Counted from the first letter of the stretch, positions 21,947-33,935 are shown. The stretch is 64,000 nucleotides of DNA from Taudactylus pleione (GCA_031769625.1 JAUIMM010000200.1:51668001-51732000); one strand, 5' to 3'. The notes: generated by a model not told the origin, from the sequence alone. Numbers and translations are program-made.

Positions 21947-22079
21947 TAAGTCTTTAGACACCACCGTTGGTAATACTATTGGGACTTTCACCAACCCTAT
22001 GCTAGATGCAGATCATCCGTATTACCTCCAATGTGAGCAATTCAGCTTCTCTATAGCCAACCCCATGTGACATACTTAC

Positions 22080-22400
22080 CTACCATCCCGATTTGGCCGG
22101 GAGCCTCCCAAAAATCAGGTGCCTCTCCCGGCCCCCCTAGAAAGGCAAGCAAGTCTCCCGGCCCCAGCGACCCACCTGCATAAACCCCGGGGCCGGTGAC
22201 GCGATTCGCACTGATTCGCGTCATCGTAGCCCTGCCCCCTACATCACAATGCCATTAATCTCACCCCCAACAACGTGTCATTATCCAAGCCACACCCCCT
22301 TTCTCCCGCAACATGCCCCCTTTTTGCCGCGAGACTCCCCCAGTGTTGTTGCCCGACAGCTCCCTCCCGGAAGGAGGGAGCTAAATGTCAGCAACCCTGC
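22080..22400. repeat. MITE of the CCTCCCAAC/GGGAC family, diverged
   Basis: ACTTACCTACCATCCCGATT start, GACGCGATTCGCACTGATTC palindrome, CCTCCCGGAAGGAGG near the end. Confidence 0.6.
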
Positions 22401-22456
22401 CATGTAACCACCTAGGAATACCCAACACATTTCTAATACACTTTGTGGTGCATGGA

Positions 22457-23013
22457 TCTAAGGGGGTCATTCAGACCCACTCGTGAGCGGCAGTACGCTC
22501 GCAAGCGGGTCGATGTTCCCCCACTGCGCATGCGCACGACGGAGGGAGCTCCGTCGTGCGCATGCGTGAGACCCGGCGAGCGACGGGCTCTCCATCGCTC
22601 CGGGTCTCGCACCAAAGGGGGCATGCTGTCGATGTTGATTGACAGCACACCCCCTTTGGTGGGCGTGCCGGGGGCGTGCCTGCCAGGCGGAGGCATTCCC
22701 ATGGGAACGCCTACCGTCTGAAGCCGGCCCCACTGACATCACTAGTGATGTCAGTGGGAGTGACTTTGGCTCTGATAGAGCCAAAATCACTCCAGGGCTT
22801 GCGGCAGCTAGACCCTACCGCAGGGTCTCCGTTGCAAGCCCGATGGTCGCGATGGTCAAGACCATCGCGTCCATCATCATGGATGCTCGCATATGCTGTG
22901 GATGGTCACCCACAGCTATGCGAGCGTCCAGGAGGACGCTCCATTTTCATGGAGGAGGGCCCTGATTCAGAGCGAGTGCTCTGCTCAGAGCGTTCTGCTC
23001 TGAATCAGGCCCT
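22457..23013. repeat. poly-hairpin MITE, long copy
   Basis: Left end GGGGGTCATTCAGACC, right end GCTCTGAATCAGGCCC, flanked by TAA on each side (22456 region and 23014). Inside are consecutive hairpins, including one with arms GCGCATGCGCACGACGGAG, one with AAAGGGGGCATGCTGTC, the palindrome CACTGACATCACTAGTGATG, one around GACTTTGGCTC, and CGCGATGGTC/GACCATCGCG. Confidence 0.82.
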
Positions 23014-23059
23014 AAATCCGCACTGCAACTCAGACACATGTGCAAATGAAAAACAATGC

Positions 23060-23500
23060 ACAAGCAAAAAAATAACACACTTTGGCCCCCACAGGAAAAA
23101 TATTAATACACATTGGTCCCCTTGAAATAAAATAAAACACATTTATCTCCACAGAAAAAAAATACACACATTGATACCTGACAGGAAAAAATGAAACGCA
23201 TTGGCACCCACAAGAAAAACATACATTAGCCTCAACAAAAAAAAAAATAAAACACATCCCGGCCCCCACAGAAAAAAACATACATTGGCCCCCACAGAAA
23301 AAAACATACGCATTGGCCCCACAGGAAAAAAATACAAACACATTGGCCCCCACAAGAAAAAAAAAACACATTGGCCCACACAGAAAAAAAATAAAACACA
23401 TTGGTCCCCACTGGAAAAACAAATAGACTGACCCGTACAGAAATCAATAAAACACTATGGCCCCCACAGGGAAAAAAAACACATTGACCCCCAACAGGTG
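23060..23500. repeat. minisatellite (CACATTGGCCCCCACAG + A run)
   Basis: About 15 tandem units of 25-32 bases, each CACATTGGCCCCCACAG followed by a variable A tract. Phe/Cys-rich minus-strand frames are artefacts. Confidence 0.9.
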
Positions 23501-23559
23501 AAAAAAAGGATTTGGTGAGTAGTGTAGGTCCCTGGCCGGGTTACGGGTATGTTTCAGAG

Positions 23560-23960
23560 GCGGGGATGGTAGCTATGGTGGATACTGTACTGTGAGGCCA
23601 GGGGGTAGGGCTGGTGAGCCAATCGCCCCCATCGAAACTAGCACCTGAAGCATGAGCTTCATATACTCTGCCGCCACTGGGGTCAGGATAGGAGTAGTAA
23701 TAGTAGTGGGATGCAGGGGGCAGGACGGGAGTAGTACTAGTGGGAAGCAGGGGGTTGAATGGTAGTAGTAGTAGGTGTGCATACCAAGGGGCAGGATGGA
23801 AGTAGTAGTAATGGCAGAGCAGGTGCAAGCTTGGAGTGGTAGTAGTGTGGGGCAGAAGGGGAGTAGTAGTAGTTCAGGGGGCAGGATGGGAGTAATAATG
23901 GAAAGTAGGACAGGATAGGAGTAGTATTTTGGAGTAGCAGGCAGGATAGGAGTGGAAAAA
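23560..23960. repeat. minisatellite (GGGCAGGATGGGAGTAGTAGTA)
   Basis: Degenerate tandem units of 30-40 bases around GGCAGGATGGGAGTAGTAGT. Confidence 0.8.
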
Positions 23961-24029
23961 GCTGAACAAGAATCACCTCCACTCCAGGGTCACCTCAGCT
24001 CACCGCAGCTCATGGGTCCCAGCCATACT

Positions 24030-24680
24030 TACCTACACTCCCTGAAGTAGCAGGAGGCTCACGATTTTTCGGGTAGCCCCCCGCACCCCCTGGAGATGTA
24101 GGCAGATCTCCCTCATCCTGCCCACTTCACTGGAAAGTGGGCAGGATGGGAGATGTAATGGGGAATTCATGGGTCCACAAGGAGGGGTGCAGGGGCTAAA
24201 TGGTGCAATTTCCGTAATTTAGCGGGTCTAATTGTGTAATCAGTCTGGCCCCGTCCCCCAAACCGGCCTCTAGCGGTCCTGGCCGCTGTCCCTTTCACAG
24301 CACTGACAGCAGCCTCACACAGCGAGGGGGAGCCCCTGTCAGTCACGTCCAGCTCCTCCGGCTGCCTTCCATGTCCAGCTACTCGATCCCTGGCATAGCT
24401 ACACACACCCTTCCCCCTGCGTGGTCCACCTCATCTCCCGCAGCCTGGCTTGGCTCTGACCATCCCACAGAGAAAGGTGAGGTGACGGAGGGCAGCAGAA
24501 GCTGAGGGAGGGATGGGATGCTGCACATTCATTGTGGAGTCCGGAGCTTCCAGTTTACGTTCCATAGCGGAACGCAAATTCCGTAAGCACGGCAGCCAGC
24601 AGGCAGTGTCGGCCAGCAGCAAAGGGGTTAATGCGGCTGGCCCAGCGGGAACTTTCCCTCTGTCCCAGCGGGCCAATCCG
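24030..24680. repeat. MITE fragment and GC-rich sequence
   Basis: 24030-24170 is a CCTCCCAAC/GGGAC-family piece (CTTACCTACACTCCCTGAAG, ACGATTTTTCGGG). 24170-24680 is GC-rich with AGCCAGCAGGCAGTGTCGG motifs and the start of a second dispersed repeat. No domain is seen in the frames. Confidence 0.45.
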
Positions 24681-25185
24681 CCCCTGCATGGATGTCAGTA
24701 TTTTATAACTTGCTTTTTCTTTTAGTGGGTCTGTCTCTTTAAAGGGAGGTTTCCAGGAGCTGTGCAATGATTGTCTATGTATATTATGTAAAACATCAAT
24801 ACTGAAGAAAAAGGGAATATAAGCAGATTTTACATGAGGACAAAAGTCTCTTGGCATTCCTAACTTTAGCTTTAACTTTACAAAACGTCGACAATAAAAA
24901 GCAAATTGCAAATGCATAAACCATACACTAAGAAAAAAGTAAGGCTATTTGTTGGGGCACACTTAGAAGAAATATTCAAAGATGTTAAGTTTAAAAATTA
25001 ACTTTTAATATATGTTTTAAAAATAATATTCAGAGGTACCAATATAAACAAGTATAAATAAATTGGCGAAAATATTTATTAAGGCAATTTCTGCAATTCA
25101 CATACCACACAAGAAAAATAATAGTGAATGTACTTTAATGAAATAGGAAAATACCACAGATATTGGTGTACAAGTCATAGTTGCC
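24681..25185. other. AT-rich, nothing recognised
   Basis: Low GC, no repeats or reading frames of note. Confidence 0.45.
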
Positions 25186-25189
25186 TACC

Positions 25190-25545
25190 TTTCAGTTGCT
25201 CTTCCCTTGAGAAGCCCGGGTAAGAGAAGCAGCAGGGGGGGTGACGGGGGCGGGGCCTGACAAATCGCGTCATTAAGCCCCGCCCCCTCGTGGCAAAATT
25301 GCCGCGATTGGTTAAAATTTACATAGGGGGTGGGGCCAAACAACGTGATTTATGTAGAATCACGTCTTAAGCCCCGCCCCCTACACGGAGACCCGCGATC
25401 GCCGCCAGAATTCTTCTCATTCTGCCCACTTCACTAGGAAGTGGGCAGAATGCAGGAGAAATGCCTACCCTTCCGGGGGTGTGGGGGGTTACCCGAAAAA
25501 TCGGGAGCCTCCTGCGAAAACCGGGAGGGTAGGCATGTATGGTAC
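25190..25545. repeat. MITE of the CCTCCCAAC/GGGAC family
   Basis: It runs from GTTGCCTACCTTTCAG to AACCGGGAGGGTAGGCATG, with AATCGCGTCATTAAGCCCCG blocks and CTTCACTAGGAAGTGGGCAG. Confidence 0.65.
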
Positions 25546-25601
25546 AAGTTACACCATGTGCCGTCCTATTAACCCCATTGGAACAGTGCAGTTATTTTTA
25601 T

Positions 25602-25692
25602 CCTGCAGTACCAGGTCTTCCTAGGCTGTCTCCCATACTAGTACTAACCAGGCTTTTACTGTATCGCTTCCAAGATCAGACGGGTTTGGGCA
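25602..25692 (-). pseudogene. 5S rRNA pseudogene (3' three quarters)
   Basis: The minus strand reads CCCGTCTGATCTTGGAAGC, then AGCCTGGTTAGTACTA, then ATGGGAGAC.GCCTAGGAA and ACCTGGTACTGCAGG. This matches vertebrate 5S rRNA from about nucleotide 30 to the 3' end, with scattered substitutions, including changes in the A-box region (AGCTAAGCAGGG is altered). The first third of 5S is missing. No T-run terminator follows directly. It is either a retroposed pseudogene or the head of a 5S-derived SINE; no SINE body is evident. Confidence 0.85.
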
Positions 25693-26595
25693 TAATCAGT
25701 AAAATATGACTGTAGGTTTAATTGGTATCACTGAAAATAATTGGGGATCTGCCCTATGCACATGATATAAACTTGTAAGAGAAAAATGTAGGACTGTTTA
25801 CAACAGAAACGTCCAATTGATTGGTGATAAGTTTCAAAAGAAGGAATGCAGAAGCATGCCTTACTAGTGATGCACACATTACATAGTAGATAATATGACT
25901 GAAAATGATGAAGATGACATCGGTGTACAGCACATGTGATAAAGTCCTAAATCAAATGGTATTGAACAATATAAAAAGAAACATTGGTAAATAAACTGCG
26001 TACGTTAACCAAAATTAATTGAGAGCAGCACCTAAATGTGTCTTGAGCTATACATATGTACTCAACACAGAGGATATAAACACCCTTTATATGCTGGGTA
26101 AAAAATAATAGGGTTAAATATCCCACATAACTCTCAAGAATACACATTTAAGTTAGAGCAAGAAAATTGACAGCCAGTCAGCATAAAAAAGGAACATCAT
26201 GTATATAATTATGTCAGTTCATCAGATACCAAATTCAACCTCAATAATTAAGCTGACCACATTGATGATCTATCGGTATATTGCAAAATATTAGGTTATC
26301 AGACCAAGTCATCAGCTGTTGGCTCAACAGGTACAATGAAACATAAGCAATGTATTAATATATAAATAAAATGTAAAATAAATTTCGCAAGCTGACAAAA
26401 GAAAATACCTAATATCAACCTTAATAGGCAGTTATGAACTGGGAATATTTGCTGCTCTAGTAGCGATTTGCAGGCTGATCAAAAGGAAATGAAAATAAGT
26501 AATAATTAAGGCTAATCAGACAGAGTATTCTGTCAGTAACATACGATACCAGTGTGGAGTGATAATGAGTCCTGTCCGTGCACTGGCTTGGTCTC
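25693..26595. other. AT-rich, nothing recognised
   Basis: No coding, repeat or RNA signal is seen. Confidence 0.45.
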
Positions 26596-26690
26596 AAAGA
26601 AGCATTAGCAGATTAGTCATGAACCGAGGACGCGCGTTTCGCCCATGTTGAGGCTTGTTCAACGAAGAGGGCGCCTAGAGGGCGCGGTTG
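26596..26690 (-). repeat. Penelope-like terminal remnant
   Basis: The minus strand carries GAACAAGCCTCAACATGGGC followed by GAAACGCGCGTCC, the order seen in degenerate hammerhead-bearing termini. Assignment is by motif only. Confidence 0.35.
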
Positions 26691-27130
26691 AGTGCCCAGG
26701 AAGAAAAAAAAGGTCTCCAGAAAAAAAAAAAGGGACGGTCCCCGCACCCCCCACGCGCGCTAGCCGCCGTAAATTTTGAAAGCAGTCCGACACTGTAGCT
26801 GCTTGCCATGGCCGGGTAGTCATCAGATGTTGACTGACCCGGCGGCTGCATCCTGTGGGAGGCATGCAGCAGCAGGTGGGCAGCGATGTCACGTGGAGGG
26901 AGCTTAGCAATGCCGCTTCCAGTCTCAGCCCCTCCTCCACGCCAGCTCACGTGACATCACATAGGGTGTTCCGATCTGCTCCTCTGCGGTAATTATCCTG
27001 ACACAGGCACCGGGCTGTCTGAAGAGGCGCTAGGTCCCAGCTACCCAGCAGCACAGCTTCTCTGCATTCCACAATGAAGACCCTGCCGACGGGGAAAGAA
27101 GACTGCCTATGGTAAGTTTACTACGGGGTG
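26691..27130. other. GC-rich, nothing recognised
   Basis: The frames on the minus strand (26659-26950) show no domain. Confidence 0.4.
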
Positions 27131-27139
27131 CCTCAGTAG

Positions 27140-27720
27140 ATCGGGGGAGGGGGGTTAAACACAACTGGGGACACTACTATAGGAGGCTTTACCAATGGAG
27201 GGATTACTACTATTGGGAGGCACTACTATTGGGGGGCATTACTATTGGGGGCACTACTACTGGGAGACATTACCAATGGGGGCACTACTATATGGGGCAC
27301 TACTCGGGGCACTACTAATGGGGACATTACTACTGTGGGCACTACTATAGGGGGCATTACCACAGCAGGCACTACTATAGGGGGCACTGCATGTGGGGCA
27401 CCACTACCTGGACCATTGTGTAAGGGGTATCACTGCTGTAGGCATTGTATAAGGGGCACTACTACTGTGGGCATTGTATTAGGGGAACTACTACTGTGGG
27501 CATTGTATTAGGGGCACTACTACTGTGGGCAATGTATAAGGGGCACTAATACTGTAGGCATTGTATTAGGGGCACTATTACTGTGGGCATTGTATTAGGG
27601 GCACTACTACTGTGGGCCTTGTGTATAAGGGGCACTAATTTGAGCATTGTGTAAAAGGGGCACCACTGTGTGTCATAACATGAATAAGGGAGTAATGTGT
27701 AGCGTAATCTGAATTGGGGA
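27140..27720. repeat. minisatellite (GGGGCACTACTACTGTGGGC)
   Basis: About 20 units of 25-31 bases, e.g. GGGGCACTACTACTGTGGGC followed by ATTGTATTA. It shares the CTACTACTG word with the array at 10310. Confidence 0.88.
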
Positions 27721-28245
27721 TACTGTATTATAAAGGGAATTACTGTGTGTGGCACAATGTATTATACAGGGCATTACTGCATGTGGCATAATGTATTATA
27801 CAGGGCATTACTGCGTGTGGCACAATGTATTATAAAGGGCATTACTGCGTGTGGCATAATGTGTTATACAGGTTCTTATTGCGTATGGTGTAATGTGTTA
27901 TAAAGGCCATTACTGCATGTGGCATAATGTGTTATAAAGGGCATTACTGCGTGTGGCATAATGTGTTATAAAGGCTATTACTGCGTGTGGCATAATGTGT
28001 TAGAAAGGCCATTACTGCGTGTGGCGTAATGTGTATAAAGGGCATTACTGCGTGTGGCATAATGTGTTATAAAGGGCATTACTGCGTGTGGCATAATGTG
28101 TTATACAGGGCATTACTGCATGTGGCATAATTTGTTATAAAGGGCATTACTGAGTGTGGCATTATGTGTTATAAAGGGTATTACTGCGTGTGTTATAAAG
28201 GTCATTACTGTGTGTGGCATAATGTGTTATAAAGGACATTACTGT
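27721..28245. repeat. 34-bp minisatellite (GGGCATTACTGCGTGTGGCA)
   Basis: About 15 tandem units of roughly 34 bases: GGGCATTACTGCGTGTGGCA followed by TAATGTGTTATAAA. It directly adjoins the preceding array. Confidence 0.92.
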
Positions 28246-29420
28246 GTAAGGCACGCCCCACAGTGTGATGAATTGGGGATGTTCCGCAAGGACACGCCAC
28301 CCTTTCCAGAAGCGCGTGTGCTTTCAGCGAGCGCAGAGGAACGCCATCTAGAAAAAGTTATTTCTTTTTTTTGTTGGGGGGGCGCAAATGTGAACATAAC
28401 CCTCCCCCCCGCGGCCTAAACCTAACCCACCCCGCTATACTTACGTTGCGATATGCCAGCTGTGGGGATTCTGGTGTGGGCATATCTAGTGATGTCGGGA
28501 TTCCGGCGCCGGGGTTCTGGTCACGGTTCGGGATTCCGGCACTGGGATTTCGACCACCGGCTTCCCATAACCTCTCCTCTTAGTAACATCTGGGTTACTT
28601 AGCCCTGCCTATGAGGTGCCTATGGCAGCGCTAAGTGACCCATTTGCAGCACAAAATTCTAGCCTGCTATTAACTCTAGCAGGCAGAAGGCAGAGAAAAC
28701 CCTTTAGTACATATCGAGAAGTGACATGTATAGTGCATGTACCCCTTTTGTGTGTCCAGCCCACCAATATATAGCTTCCCAAGCCTGTATTAGGTAGGTG
28801 CGCTCAATATAATGCTCTGTAAGTAACCAGACCATTTATTTTCGGCCTCTGATGTCCCACATGGCATCATTCATGGGGCTTCACGGGCCCCCTATTCCAC
28901 CATGCCTTGTCCTTGCTTTGTTAGAATTGATGCGGACTCATTGAAGCCAACCACATACCAGCTAATCCCCAGGTTATCCACAATCGCAATTTTAATATCT
29001 TCATACCCACCCAGATTAGAAATGGCCCTAATATGTTGTTATCTTGACTGTATTCCTGTGGGTGTAACATTGCTCTCTAAATGTACACATTAAATCACGC
29101 CACTGCAAGCCGTATTGAAGAATCTCTACAGTACGGAAACTGGAGAGTCAGCAGCTGTAGGATTAGCAGGAGTGCTGGCAGTCAGTTATCTGTATGCCCC
29201 ATCAGCCATATGGCATTTACTTATTGCTGACTGACTACTGCATTGCAGATCCTCCTCCCTGGTTATTGGTGGGAGTAGCAGCAAGGTAAATAATAGTCAA
29301 GGCTGTGATCTAAACAGGTCAAATGTATTAGGTGGGTGGGGTCAAACTGGGGGATGGCATAATAATAATAATGTGAAAAGAGACTGGAGAGTTTGGTGGC
29401 GTGCTTTCAATGCTGCATTA
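28246..29420. other. intergenic; one MITE remnant
   Basis: 28440-28570 carries GGGATTCCGGCGCCGGGGTTC-type blocks similar in style to the element at 50845-51090. The rest is unrecognised. Confidence 0.4.
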
Positions 29421-29422
29421 TA

Positions 29423-29740
29423 CTTACCTACTCTCCAGAAAGTCACTGGAGGCTCCCGATTTTTCGAGTAACCCCCTGCACCTCTGGTAGAGGAGGCATT
29501 TCTTCCACATTCTGCACACTTCCTAGTGAAGTGGGCAGAATGGGGAGAATTTCTGCGGCAATCGAGGGTCCCCATGTAGGGGGCAGGGCTTATATGACGT
29601 GATTCTTCAGGAATATTTAAATTTGCACCAATCACCAATCGCGGCAATTTACTGTGAAGGGGGACGTGTACTGTCATGCCCCACCCCTGTCACAACCGAC
29701 CTGCTTCTCCCGGGGAGGAGAAAACAAAAGTAGACAAGTA
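29423..29740. repeat. MITE of the CCTCCCAAC/GGGAC family
   Basis: It runs from ACTTACCTACTCTCCAG to CTTCTCCCGGGGAGGAG...AAGTAGACAAGTATG, with GCACACTTCCTAGTGAAGTG inside. Confidence 0.6.
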
Positions 29741-29874
29741 TGTGCTGCATTCTCTTTTTCATTATTTGCGCTTTACAGTTCGTCTTTATTTTGTTTTTTT
29801 CCCCCAAGCAGTCACCATGGACCTTGGGGAAATATTCGTTGTATAACAACCTTTGATAACAATCTACTTCATTT

Positions 29875-31882
29875 TAGGGGTGTGCACCGGCCACTTTTCG
29901 TGTTTTGGTTTTGGATCTGGATCTTTCTTCGTGTTTTGGATCTGGATTGGTTTTGCCAAAACCACCCTTCCGTGTTTTGGGTTCTGGGTTTTGTGTTTTG
30001 GATCTGTATTTTTTTGAAAAAAAGCATAAAAACAGCTAAAATCACAGAATTTGTGGGTTTTTCTGCTCCTATGCTCTTATTCACCTCAATGACCTTAATT
30101 TTCACTCATTTCCAGTCTATTCTGAACACCTCACAATAGTGTTTTTATGTCCAAAAGTTTGCACCGAGGTAGCTGGATGACTATGCTAAGCGACACGAGT
30201 GGGCGGCACAAACACGTGGCCCATCTAGGAGTGACACTGCAGTGGCAGACAGGATGGCAGTTTGAAAAACTAGGCCCCAAACAGTACATAATGCAAAGAA
30301 AAAAGAAAAAAAATAGGTGCAAGATGGAATTGTCCTTGGGCCCTCCCACCCACCCTTATGTTGTATAAACAGGACATGCACACTTTAGCAAACCAATCAT
30401 TTCAGCGCCAGGATCTGCCACACGACTGTGGCTGAAATTATTGGTTCGTTTGGGCCCCCACAAAACAAGCTGGCAATTTATCTGTCCCTGCACAAACTGG
30501 CTCTACGGAGGCAAGATGTCGTCCTCATCCTCCTCATCCACCGATTCCTCACCCTCTTCAGTGTTGTGTACATCCTCATCCTCACAGAGTATTAATTAGT
30601 TCCCACTGGAATCCACCACCACAGGTTCCTCTATACGTTCTGGAGTCTGGTCTCCCTGGAAGAGTTGATAATTCATTTTTATGAACATCACCTTCTCCAC
30701 ATTTTGTGGAAGCAACCTCCTACGCCTTACGCTGACAAGGTTCCTGGCTGCAATAAACACTCTTTCGGAGTACACACTGGAGGGGGGGGCAACTCAGGTA
30801 AAATAGAGCCAGTTTGTACAGGGGCCTCCAAATTGCCTCTTTTTCCTGCCAGTACAGGTACGGACTGTCTGACATGCCTACTTGGATGCTGTCACTGATG
30901 TAATCCTCCACCATTCTGTCAATGGTGACAGTATCATATGCAGTGACAGTAGACATGTCAGAAATTTTTGCCAGGTCCTTCAGTCCGGACCAGATGTCCA
31001 AACTTGGTCCAGCCTGCCCTGCATCACCGCCAGCGGGTTGCTTAGGATACCTAAGAATTTTCCTGGCAGCCCCAGTTGCGTGAGAAAATGAAGAAGGAGC
31101 TGTTGACGTGTCACGTTCTGCTTCAGCTGACAGTGTTTTCACCAGCAGGTCTTTGCACCTCTGCAGGCTTGTGTCGGCCAGAAACAGAGACACCACATAG
31201 GCTTTAAACCTAGGATCGAGCACGGTGGCCAAAATGTAGTGGTCTGATTTCAACAGACTGACCACCCTGGAATCCTGGCAAAGTGAATGAAGGGCTTCAT
31301 CCACAAGTCCCACATGCCGAGCGGAATCGCTCTGTCTTAGCTCCTCCTTCACTTTCTCCAGCTGCTTCTGCAAAAGCCTGATGAGGGGAATGACCTGACT
31401 CAAGCTGGCAGTGTCTGAACTGACTTCACGTGTGGCAAGTTCGAAGGGCTGGAGAACCTTGCACAACATGGAAATCATTCTCCACTGCGCTTGAGTCAGG
31501 TGCATACCCCCTCCTTTGCCTATGTCATAGGTGGATGTTTAGGCTTGAATGGCCTTTTGCTGCTCCTCCATCCTCTGAAGCATATAGAGGGTTGAGTTCC
31601 ACCACGTCACAACCTCTTGCTTCAGGTGATGGCGGGGCAGGATCAAGAGTGTTTGCTGGCGCTCCAGTCTTCGGCACGCAGTCGCTGAATGGCGAAAGTG
31701 GCCAGAAATTTTTCGGGCCACCCAAAGCGTCTCCTGCACGCCCATGTCGCTTTTCAGAAAATTCTGCACCACCAAGTTTATTGGGTGAGCAAAACATGGG
31801 ACGTGCTGGAATTTGCCCAGATGTAATACCCGCACAATATTGGTGGCGTTGTCAGATATCACAAATCCCGAGGAGAGTCTAA
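29875..31882 (-). mobile_element. hAT transposon, partial, interrupted
   Basis: A likely terminal repeat (TAGGGGTGTGCACCGGCC) at 29875 is followed by the GTTTTGGATCTG subterminal repeats common in these elements, then the 3' part of a transposase reading towards this end. The 5' part is cut at about 31880, where a Harbinger-like element begins. The other hAT terminus was not found in the window. Confidence 0.75.
30590..31880 (-). pseudogene. hAT transposase (ZBED-like), degenerate
   Basis: This is the C-terminal two thirds of a hAT-superfamily transposase. Visible parts in order: VISDNATNIVRVL and PCFAHPINLVVQNFL (catalytic-core region with a conserved Asp and the CxxH-type pair), WWNSTLYMLQRM (conserved Trp after the second Asp region), the helical insertion (31505-30900), LDPRFK, and the C-terminal dimerisation motif (YLSCPP then, in another frame, ERVFIAARNLVS and NVEKVMFIKMN). 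Breaks: an in-frame TAA at about 31542, and a frameshift near the seven-base G run at 30781-30788, which splits the dimerisation motif. The N-terminal BED zinc finger is absent because the element is cut at 31880. It is not a domesticated gene, since both breaks fall in conserved parts. Confidence 0.85.
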
Positions 31883-32930
31883 GAGGGGTATTCAATATGA
31901 AACGTTAACTTCACTGCCGAAGTTAACGTTTCATATCAGAGTTTTTTTTCTGCGTTAAGTCTGGTGCGCGCTCCCGCTTATCCCCGTATTCAATATAAAA
32001 TTATCAAAAACGGGAACCTCCGAAGTTGGATTTGCGTAAAGTTACGATTTTTTCCATCAAAAATTTGTAAGACCCCCCTAAAGTTGTAAAAACATGGGAG
32101 ATCACTATGGGTACCCCCGTTTTAGCCTGTAAATGAAAGTCAGGGATTTAAATAGCCGCAGCAGGTGTTTTTTTCCCGACATTGAAGAAGTGTTGCAGAA
32201 GAGCACTTAGGTTGTTTTTTTCGTTTTTTTAAGTGGTCCCATCAAATTTGGGGTACATGAAAAAGGGTACTAGCATATTTTGATGTCCCTAAAGTAAGTT
32301 TTTAAAAATTCTGCATTTGTGCACCTGCCGCTACTTTGCGCAATGAATAAAACACCTGCCCCATACTTGAGGACCCCACCAGAAATAATTTCGTTAGTTT
32401 GGTAATTTTTTTACATAATTTTTTTTTTAACCCCCCCAAATTTTTTATTTTTTTTAATGGTGTCCCGATTTTTTTGTGGACATTTTTTTTTTAACATTTC
32501 CTTTTAAGGGGACATTCCCAAAACTACAGGCTATTTTTTATAAGCCTACACCCCCAAACCCCTATTCTGCATTTTTTTCACTTGCTATAGTGATTTGAAA
32601 AATTATCCCTGTTTTATTAAAAATGCCCCTTGACCTCATTTAAGGAAAAAAACGGGAATTTTCGAGAAATATGCCTGGGACCCCCCTAAAGATGTCCAGA
32701 CATTGGGGATCACTACGGGTAACCCCGTTTTTGCCAGCAAAAGAAAGTCGTGTTTTTAAATAGCTTTGCCAGGTGTTTTTTCCTGCCGCCGCTATTAGAA
32801 ACCCCGACTTCCTTCAGTAGTTAAAAATGGGGGTACCCATAGTGATCCCCCATATCTAGACATCATTTGGGGGGTCCCTAGAATATTTCCCGTAAATTCC
32901 CATTTTTGTTAACCTGTAAAAAAAACCAGT
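31883..32930. mobile_element. Harbinger-like element, copy 2, incomplete
   Basis: TAA at 31880-31882 precedes GAGGGGTATTCAATATG. It shares CCCGCTTATCCCCGTATTCAAT and the poly-T core with the copies at 13520 and 34569. The GGGATCACT.TGGGTACCCC block occurs in opposite orientations at 32097 and 32830, so the right end is rearranged and not clearly delimited. Confidence 0.5.
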
Positions 32931-33935
32931 AAAAATTTTGAAAAAAAATGACATAAGGTCCCCCCCCAAAAGCCAAACCAGCCCCAGGCTAGCCAGCCAG
33001 TGGTGGTTTCTAAAAATACGGGGAACAAAATGTGTAGGGTTCCACCGTATTTTAGAAACCAACACCAGGCTGCAGGGACTAGTGCTGGTTTTAAATATAG
33101 GGGGCAAAAACGACTTGGGGTACCCCCTATATTTAAGACCAGCACCAGACCCAACCAACCGGGGTACAATGCCACAGCCCGGAGACCCAATCACCGGGGC
33201 TCCAGGTCCAAAGCATTACACCCCAAGTCGGTCAGCGCAAGCCGGTGATCTCGGGGGAGTCTGGGACCCCCCAAAAAAGGGTCCCCCCTCTCCCGAGCAC
33301 CACAGGCTTACGCTGAAGCCTGGGGCTCATCCCCATACCCCTGGAGCGGTGGGTATGGGGGTAATAGGGAGGGCCAAATAATGTAAAACTATTGTACTTT
33401 ACAGTGGAACTACAAGTGCCTGCATGCCTGCCATTTTGCACTTGTGGAACTACAAGTGCCAGCAGACATGCGGCACCTGTAATTTCATTGTAAAATAAAT
33501 AGTTAAAAAAAAGACAAAACTCACACACCGTGCCCAGTATAAGTTTATTACATACACCTACCCATTCACACATACTTACCTATACCAGAAGTTTCTGTCC
33601 CCTTGTCCAGTAGATCCTTACAACTTGGCCCTGCAAGGAAGATTTCATACTCACCTACATCCAGCGCTGGTCTCCGTAGTAGTCCATGGGATTTTAAAAA
33701 AATAAACAAGTTACCCGATCCACGCTTCTAGCTATGTGTATGTGTGTTGTCACACATACACATAGCTCCCGAATGGCCGCTGCCGGCACCTCACGGGGCA
33801 TTGCAGTCCCATCAGCCAATCAGCGGCAGCGCTGACTGTAGCGCGTGGTGTGACTCGACCACGTGGGAACTGTCTGTAGCCGGAGCCAATCAGCGGGTCT
33901 GTCTTTGGTGGTAGCTGTGCAGTTTGGATGTTCTG
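32931..33935. repeat. unclassified repeat cluster
   Basis: An inverted pair lies within 32990-33150 (GGTTTCTAAAAATACGGGG/CCGTATTTTAGAAACC; TATAGGGGGCAAAAACGACT/ACCCCCTATATTTAAGACC). A direct repeat GTGGAACTACAAGTGCC lies at 33403 and 33445. No transposase frame is seen. Confidence 0.45.

Noticed and set aside
22443..23125. Overlapping frames of 90-150 codons on both strands
   Set aside because: They lie in a poly-hairpin MITE, where inverted repeats generate symmetrical frames; they are not conserved among the four copies.
23030..23447. Phe/Cys/Gly-rich frames resembling a membrane protein
   Set aside because: They are produced by the CACATTGGCCCCCACAG minisatellite with A tracts.
27721..28245. 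CRISPR-like regularly spaced repeats
   Set aside because: Units are directly tandem with no unique spacers, in a vertebrate context; this is a minisatellite.
29654..30139. A 161-codon plus-strand frame rich in Phe/Trp/Leu
   Set aside because: It crosses the hAT terminal and subterminal GTTTTGGATCTG repeats on the wrong strand for the transposase.
30882..31882. Plus-strand frames in the 31-kb region
   Set aside because: They are antisense shadows of the hAT transposase.
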